A stretch of DNA of 57,844 nucleotides, from the NCBI GenBank assembly GCA_949128025.1, contig CASBRD010000071.1, forward strand, positions 1 through 57,844. Direction: 5' to 3'. Origin of the DNA: Oscillatoriales cyanobacterium PMM_0008 (lineage in GTDB: Bacteria > Cyanobacteriota > Cyanobacteriia > Cyanobacteriales > Aerosakkonemataceae). This document shows, piece after piece, positions 53,840-57,844 of this stretch. Made by a program: the position numbers and the translations under genes. Every line of letters starts with the position of its first letter. Position 1 is the first letter of the stretch. The notes beneath the pieces were generated by a model, which ran no database searches, was not told where the DNA came from, and was given only the letters and a program-made list of their open reading frames with translations.

Positions 53840-55009
53840 ATGAATCTAAAACTTTGGAGTGGCCTTATTGCCGCGTTACTTACAACTGCATTTAGTACCG
53901 CATCATCCAGTCATGCAGAGGCTACCAAGCCAGTTGAGCGACAAACTGAAGCCAACTATTTAACGCATAAAGCTTTACCTTCTCTTGTGGCGATCGCTAA
54001 GCCAGTCGATCCAGTCACGATGGGGACAGAGTATAAGCTTAACAGTAAGACAGATCCCCAGGAAAATAAGGCTAACTTACCTACATTTCAAACAAATCGA
54101 TCGGGTGAAACCAGATCTGGGCTAACGCCAAGTCCCGGCGGCGCAGATACTATCGCCCAGGTTAAACCCCACGAATTCGCAGGTCGTCAGGCTGCAACGC
54201 TTTACTTGCGGGATATCCCCGTCCTTACCTTTCTTAGTTCAACCTCAGCTAGCCAGATCGCGATCGATCCGGTTTGGCGTGCAACGGCGGTGGCTACAAG
54301 GCTAAATCAGTTTAATCGCGACAATATAGATGCTAATGCCATTACAGTTGCCTGGAATGGAACTCGCGATGCTTCTACAACTCTACCGTCTTCCACAACA
54401 AGACTTAACAGACAACAACAGTTTCAGTCTGCAATTCCCTCTAGTCGCCATACATCCCAAGCAAGAGAAACGGGCGTAAGCTACATCATCAAAATAGGTG
54501 GTGAAAACCTAGTCGATATCAATGCAGACACCATCCTTCCAGACAGTACCAACAACCTTGCTGAAGATGCCCTCCAAGTAACCAATCGACTCCGCCGACT
54601 CATGGGCAACGCTCCACCCTTGAGGTATATTGCCGGTATACCTGCGCCAAAGCCAGTACAAGTTACTTTAAGGGCGATTCCAGTGGTATCAAGCTTTAAA
54701 GGATTGGCTTCCTGGTATGGCCCAGGCTTTCATGGCAATCGCAGCGCTAACGGTGAGATTTTCAACCAAAATGCTCTAACTGCTGCCCATCGTACTTTAC
54801 CTTTTGGAACCCAAGTACGGGTAACGAACCTTAATAACGGTCTTTCTGTGGTGGTACGCATTAACGACCGTGGGCCTTATTCTGGGAGACGGATTATCGA
54901 TCTTTCAGCAGCAGCAGCTCGGACTCTGGGAATGATGCAAACTGGGGTGGCGACAGTAAGTTTAGAAGTTCTCGGCAAACCGCAAACCGTAGCGATCGAT
55001 GAAAATTAA
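53840..55009 (+). CDS. RlpA-like septal ring lytic transglycosylase family protein
   Basis: 389 residues, ATG 53840. N-terminal signal sequence (LIAALLTTAFSTASSSHA), a long variable region, and a C-terminal double-psi beta-barrel (~285-385): GLASWYGPGFHGNRSANGE, then LTAAHRTLPFGTQVRVTN and INDRGPYSGRRIIDLS with the catalytic Asp. It cleaves naked glycan strands at septa in some bacteria. In a filament this could act in septum remodelling alongside the Fra proteins (inference). Confidence 0.88.
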   Translation: MNLKLWSGLIAALLTTAFSTASSSHAEATKPVERQTEANYLTHKALPSLVAIAKPVDPVTMGTEYKLNSKTDPQENKANLPTFQTNRSGETRSGLTPSPGGADTIAQVKPHEFAGRQAATLYLRDIPVLTFLSSTSASQIAIDPVWRATAVATRLNQFNRDNIDANAITVAWNGTRDASTTLPSSTTRLNRQQQFQSAIPSSRHTSQARETGVSYIIKIGGENLVDINADTILPDSTNNLAEDALQVTNRLRRLMGNAPPLRYIAGIPAPKPVQVTLRAIPVVSSFKGLASWYGPGFHGNRSANGEIFNQNALTAAHRTLPFGTQVRVTNLNNGLSVVVRINDRGPYSGRRIIDLSAAAARTLGMMQTGVATVSLEVLGKPQTVAIDEN

Positions 55010-55122
55010 GGGGGAAATTTCAGATTTCAGATTTAAGATTTTAAATTTCAGATTTAAAACAAATTTGAAATCTAAAATCTCAAATCTTAAATTACCCCAT
55101 GACTAACAACTAATTAACAAAA

Positions 55123-56748
55123 GTGCTAGTTTTTACTACCGTTGCTGCGCTGCGCTGTTATTTGCGTATAGGGCAGCTTGGAGGAGATCGGATAGAGCGA
55201 GGGGTCGGCTTGGTTCCTACGATGGGAGCTTTGCACGCTGGTCATCTGACGCTGATCGAACGTGCTAGACAACAAAATGCTGTTGTCATTGTCAGCATTT
55301 TTGTTAATCCGTTGCAATTTGGACCAACTGAAGATTTTCAAAAGTATCCCCGCCAATTAGAACCGGATCGGCAACTCTGTGAAGAAGCTGGGGTAGATGC
55401 CATTTTTGTCCCCACTGCTGAAGAGATGGGATTGGGGAAGAAAGAAAAGTCAAAAGTCAAAAGTCAAAAGTCAAAAGAAAGAAAATTCTCCCTCTTAAGA
55501 GTTCCTAGTCAACAGTCCCCAGTCCCCACTCAGGTTGTTCCTCCTGAGTCGATGACATCTGTTTTGTGCGGTCGCTCTCGGATCGGCCACTTTCAAGGAG
55601 TTGCGACAATTGTGACGAAACTCTTGAACCTGGTACAGCCGACTAGGGCTTATTTTGGTCAGAAGGACGCTCAGCAATTAGCTATCATCCGGCGTCTGGT
55701 GGCAGATCTAAATTTATCTGTGGAAATTGTCGCCTGTCCGACGGTGCGCGAGTCTTCTGGACTGGCGCTCAGTTCTCGCAATCGGTATCTGACGGAGCGG
55801 GAGAAGGAGGAAGCGTCAGTTTTGTATCGCAGCTTACGGCAAGCGGAACGGGCGTTTTTGACGGGTGAGCGATCGAGTGACGAATTAATTGCTGTCACTA
55901 AGCTAGAATTGGCAAGGGTTCCGGCTATTGAGCCTGAGTATGTTGAGTTGGTAGACCCTACTACCCTGATTCCTTTAGACAAAATTGAGGAGGTCGGACT
56001 TTTGGCGATCGCAGCGAGGTTGGGTTCTACCCGCCTCATAGATAATATTCTTCTCAGAAACCGTCAGCCTATTGTGGCAATTGATGGCCCAGCGGGAGCG
56101 GGAAAATCTACCGTAGCTCGTCAGGTAGCCCAAGCTTTGGGGCTGCTATATCTGGATACGGGAGCGATGTATCGATCTGTAACTTGGCTGGTTCTGCAAT
56201 CTGATATTCCAATTGAGGATGAACCGTCGATCGCAGAAATGGTGTGCAAGTGTGAAATTGAACTGCGGATGAGCGATGAGCCTCAAGCTCCTGTCCGCGT
56301 CTTTCTTAACAGCCAGGAGGTCACGCAAGCGATTCGCAGTCTGGAAGTAACATCCCACGTTTCTGCGATCGCAGCTCAGCCTGCTGTCCGCCGCCAGCTA
56401 GTCAAACAGCAGCAGTTGTGGGGTGAAAAAGGCGGTATTGTTGTGGAAGGCCGGGACATTGGCACTCATGTCTTCCCGGATGCAGAACTCAAAATCTTTT
56501 TGACTGCTTCAGTGCAAGAGCGAGCTAAAAGGCGTCAGCAGGAACTCAAAAGTCAAGGTGAGGCAGACTTGAGTTTGGAGCAGATGGAGCAAAACCTTGT
56601 TTTACGCGACTGGAAGGATAGCAACCGGGATGTAGCGCCTTTGCAAAAAGCACCCGATTCTATTGAGATCCTGACTGATGGTCTGAGCGTAGCTGAGGTT
56701 ACGGCTCGGATTGTCAGTCTTTACCGGGAAAAGGTGGATGGTCATTAG
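55123..56748 (+). CDS. panC/cmk: Bifunctional pantoate-beta-alanine ligase / cytidylate kinase
   Basis: 541 residues from GTG 55123. PanC half (~1-310): PTMGALHAGHLTLIER, VNPLQFGPTEDF, FGQKDAQQ. Cmk half (~316-541): IDGPAGAGKSTVAR P loop, YLDTGAMYRSVTW, and DIGTHVFPDA. The fusion is a known cyanobacterial trait. Between PanC segments, residues ~105-137 (KKEKSKVKSQKSKERK... then SQQSPVPTQ) come from tandem AAAAGTC repeats and a CAGTCCCC unit inserted in frame, at a surface loop. Both active sites remain intact. Confidence 0.93.
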   Translation: MLVFTTVAALRCYLRIGQLGGDRIERGVGLVPTMGALHAGHLTLIERARQQNAVVIVSIFVNPLQFGPTEDFQKYPRQLEPDRQLCEEAGVDAIFVPTAEEMGLGKKEKSKVKSQKSKERKFSLLRVPSQQSPVPTQVVPPESMTSVLCGRSRIGHFQGVATIVTKLLNLVQPTRAYFGQKDAQQLAIIRRLVADLNLSVEIVACPTVRESSGLALSSRNRYLTEREKEEASVLYRSLRQAERAFLTGERSSDELIAVTKLELARVPAIEPEYVELVDPTTLIPLDKIEEVGLLAIAARLGSTRLIDNILLRNRQPIVAIDGPAGAGKSTVARQVAQALGLLYLDTGAMYRSVTWLVLQSDIPIEDEPSIAEMVCKCEIELRMSDEPQAPVRVFLNSQEVTQAIRSLEVTSHVSAIAAQPAVRRQLVKQQQLWGEKGGIVVEGRDIGTHVFPDAELKIFLTASVQERAKRRQQELKSQGEADLSLEQMEQNLVLRDWKDSNRDVAPLQKAPDSIEILTDGLSVAEVTARIVSLYREKVDGH

Positions 56749-57107
56749 TCATTAGTCATTGGTCATTGGTTATTAGTCATTAGTCAGTTGTTTAGTCGAT
56801 GAACAATAAAAAATAAACAATAAACAATGAACAATGGCTCTCCCGTAATTGAAGTGATCGTAAAATATTATGAATTACGGCGATAGCTTGTAGCGTAAAG
56901 GTTGTAGGTTGAGTTGAGGAACGAAACCCAACTTATTACTCTAAGTTGTTGGGTTGCGCTTCGCTCAACCAAACCGACAAATAGATTAGCTAAAGTTATC
57001 ACCCTAAGTATGCTAGAGCCCTGACAGCTGACAACTTGGTGGAGTGAAAAAAGAGGTAATTTGACTAAATTTAACTCAATAAGTTTAAAGCTTTTAGTAT
57101 TCATTTC
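56749..57107. other. Intergenic region with tandem and GTTGGGTTTCG-type repeats
   Basis: Tandem CATTAGT/CATTGGT units at ~56741-56787, AACAATAAACAATGAACAAT units, then a diverged GTTGGGTT/AACCCAAC palindrome at ~56904-56975. No gene seen in 359 bases. Confidence 0.6.
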
Positions 57108-57305
57108 GTGCTGCCGCACATTCAACTAGAGGATAAAGTTGCACTTCCTCTGGATTTGTATGCTTACCAAAATATTGAGAAAACATATACCAAACAAGGT
57201 CAAGAAATCTCACAAGCAGAACCAGAGACCAAAACTTTTGTACGTACCACTCAGTTTCAGGGAAAAATCGGAAATGAAACGGTGAAATTTCAGATTTTAG
57301 GTTGA
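57108..57305 (+). CDS. Small hypothetical ORF
   Basis: 65 codons from a GTG at 57108 with no clear ribosome site and no ATG. The peptide is polar (NIEKTYTKQGQEISQAEPE...). Its last codons (VKFQILG) are part of the hairpin repeat at 57287-57325. I recognise no family; it may be chance or a fragment. Confidence 0.25.
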   Translation: MLPHIQLEDKVALPLDLYAYQNIEKTYTKQGQEISQAEPETKTFVRTTQFQGKIGNETVKFQILG

Positions 57306-57325
57306 AAATCTAAAATCTGAAATTC
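57287..57325 (-). terminator. Hairpin downstream of the glutamate synthase gene
   Basis: AATTTCAGATTTTA and TAAAATCTGAAATT pair over 14 bases around an 11-base loop, 6 bases after the minus-strand gene stop at 57332. It is built from AATCTAAA-type repeat sequence, so it may be a repeat acting as a terminator. Confidence 0.55.
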
Positions 57326-57331
57326 TTCTGT

Positions 57332-57844
57332 TTACTGAACCGAACTGAGAACTTTTTCTTGAGCAACTTCCGGATTAGCCTCCAAAGAGTCAGCCTCTGA
57401 AGGAGGCACAACTTGCCAGAATTTCGGTAAAAACTCTGCCCAGTTCTCAAGAATAATCTTAGCTTTTTGGCTGCTGGTGCGATCGCTATGAGCTTCTATT
57501 AGCCCTTTCAATTGCTGTTCTCCAGCAGCAGTCACTACCCGTTGCAGCTTGACAATTTCTGGATTGACATAAAGCGGGAAGCTGCCATCTTCGTCTAGGT
57601 AGTAGGCTAAACCGCCAGTCATGCCAGCGCCGACATTCCGGCCTACTTTGCCCAATACTACGATAACGCCGCCGGTCATGTATTCGCAGCAATGGTCGCC
57701 TGCGCCTTCTATTACTGCTACTCCAGCGGAGTTCCGCACGGCAAAGCGTTCTCCTGCTTGACCGGCGGCAAACAAGGTGCCGCCGGTTGCGCCGTATAGG
57801 CAGGTATTGCCAACGATGACGTTCTGTGCTGGGTCGTAGGTAGC
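57332..57844 (-). CDS. Glutamate synthase large subunit, C-terminal part (continues beyond the window)
   Basis: 171 codons open to the right edge. The GXGXG beta-helix domain of GOGAT is clear: [37 protein letters not shown] and [20 protein letters not shown]. The enzyme transfers the amide of glutamine to 2-oxoglutarate. Ferredoxin-dependent (GlsF) and NADPH-type (GltB) enzymes share this end, so the electron donor cannot be decided. The tail after ~residue 115 is poorly conserved. Confidence 0.92.
   Translation of the reverse strand, partial: ATYDPAQNVIVGNTCLYGATGGTLFAAGQAGERFAVRNSAGVAVIEGAGDHCCEYMTGGVIVVLGKVGRNVGAGMTGGLAYYLDEDGSFPLYVNPEIVKLQRVVTAAGEQQLKGLIEAHSDRTSSQKAKIILENWAEFLPKFWQVVPPSEADSLEANPEVAQEKVLSSVQ

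Overview
The window reads as chromosome of a filamentous cyanobacterium. Three things support this. HIP1-type sites (GCGATCGC) are scattered throughout. Many families are cyanobacterial or plastid-type: Ycf46, Ycf35/DUF1257, PAM68, Tab2/Atab2, DUF3386, DUF4359, a GUN4-fused kinase, a PanC-Cmk fusion, CphA2 and a His-type Dps. There is also a fraC-fraD-fraE septal-junction operon, which is a marker of multicellular filaments. Species cannot be fixed from the sequence; an Oscillatoriales- or Nostocales-like filament is an inference, and cphA2 hints at nitrogen fixation. I see no rRNA, CRISPR array, phage module or intact transposase gene.

Layout. 1-4.5 kb: a single-chain restriction-modification enzyme between an intact Rpn/DUF4351 protein and a truncated paralog at the window edge. 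4.6-11.3 kb: a MITE, a Dps ferritin, a Ser/Thr kinase with a GUN4 tail, a glycosyltransferase, tRNA-His, a Uma2 protein, and a response regulator-histidine kinase gene split by one in-frame TAA. 11.4-13.9 kb: fraC-fraD-fraE. 14.1-20.8 kb: a tandemly duplicated CobA/BtuR-type gene, a PEP-CTERM exported protein, a ClC channel with CBS and UspA domains, and purM. 20.9-29.1 kb: a defence-type island with a DEAD-box restriction endonuclease at one end and its probable DNA methyltransferase at the other; Uma2, Fic and a VapBC-like pair lie between, all on the minus strand. 29.6-36.9 kb: tRNA-Cys, an RHH/Zn protein followed by ycf46 and ycf35, aroF, rpsO-PAM68, and a cyanophycin locus where a 5'-truncated cyanophycinase overlaps the start of cphA2. 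37.2-57.8 kb: sugar metabolism (GH13, GH57, sucrose-phosphate phosphatase), ruvA, a TPR protein, an MFS transporter, DUF3386, Nfu, a large hybrid sensor kinase, Tab2, a TldD/PmbA protein, RlpA, panC-cmk and the 3' end of glutamate synthase.

Short repeats shape the whole window. They include a MITE present in two inverted copies, nested palindromes, GTTGGGTTTCG-type repeats, heptameric AAAAGTC runs and AATCTAAA runs. Several of the same repeat types sit in frame inside coding sequences: the RM enzyme, the methyltransferase, the ClC protein, the hybrid kinase and panC. The points I consider most worth checking are the nested defence island, the cphB/cphA2 junction, the TAA-split kinase, the Gln in the ClC gate motif, and repeat-to-protein conversion.
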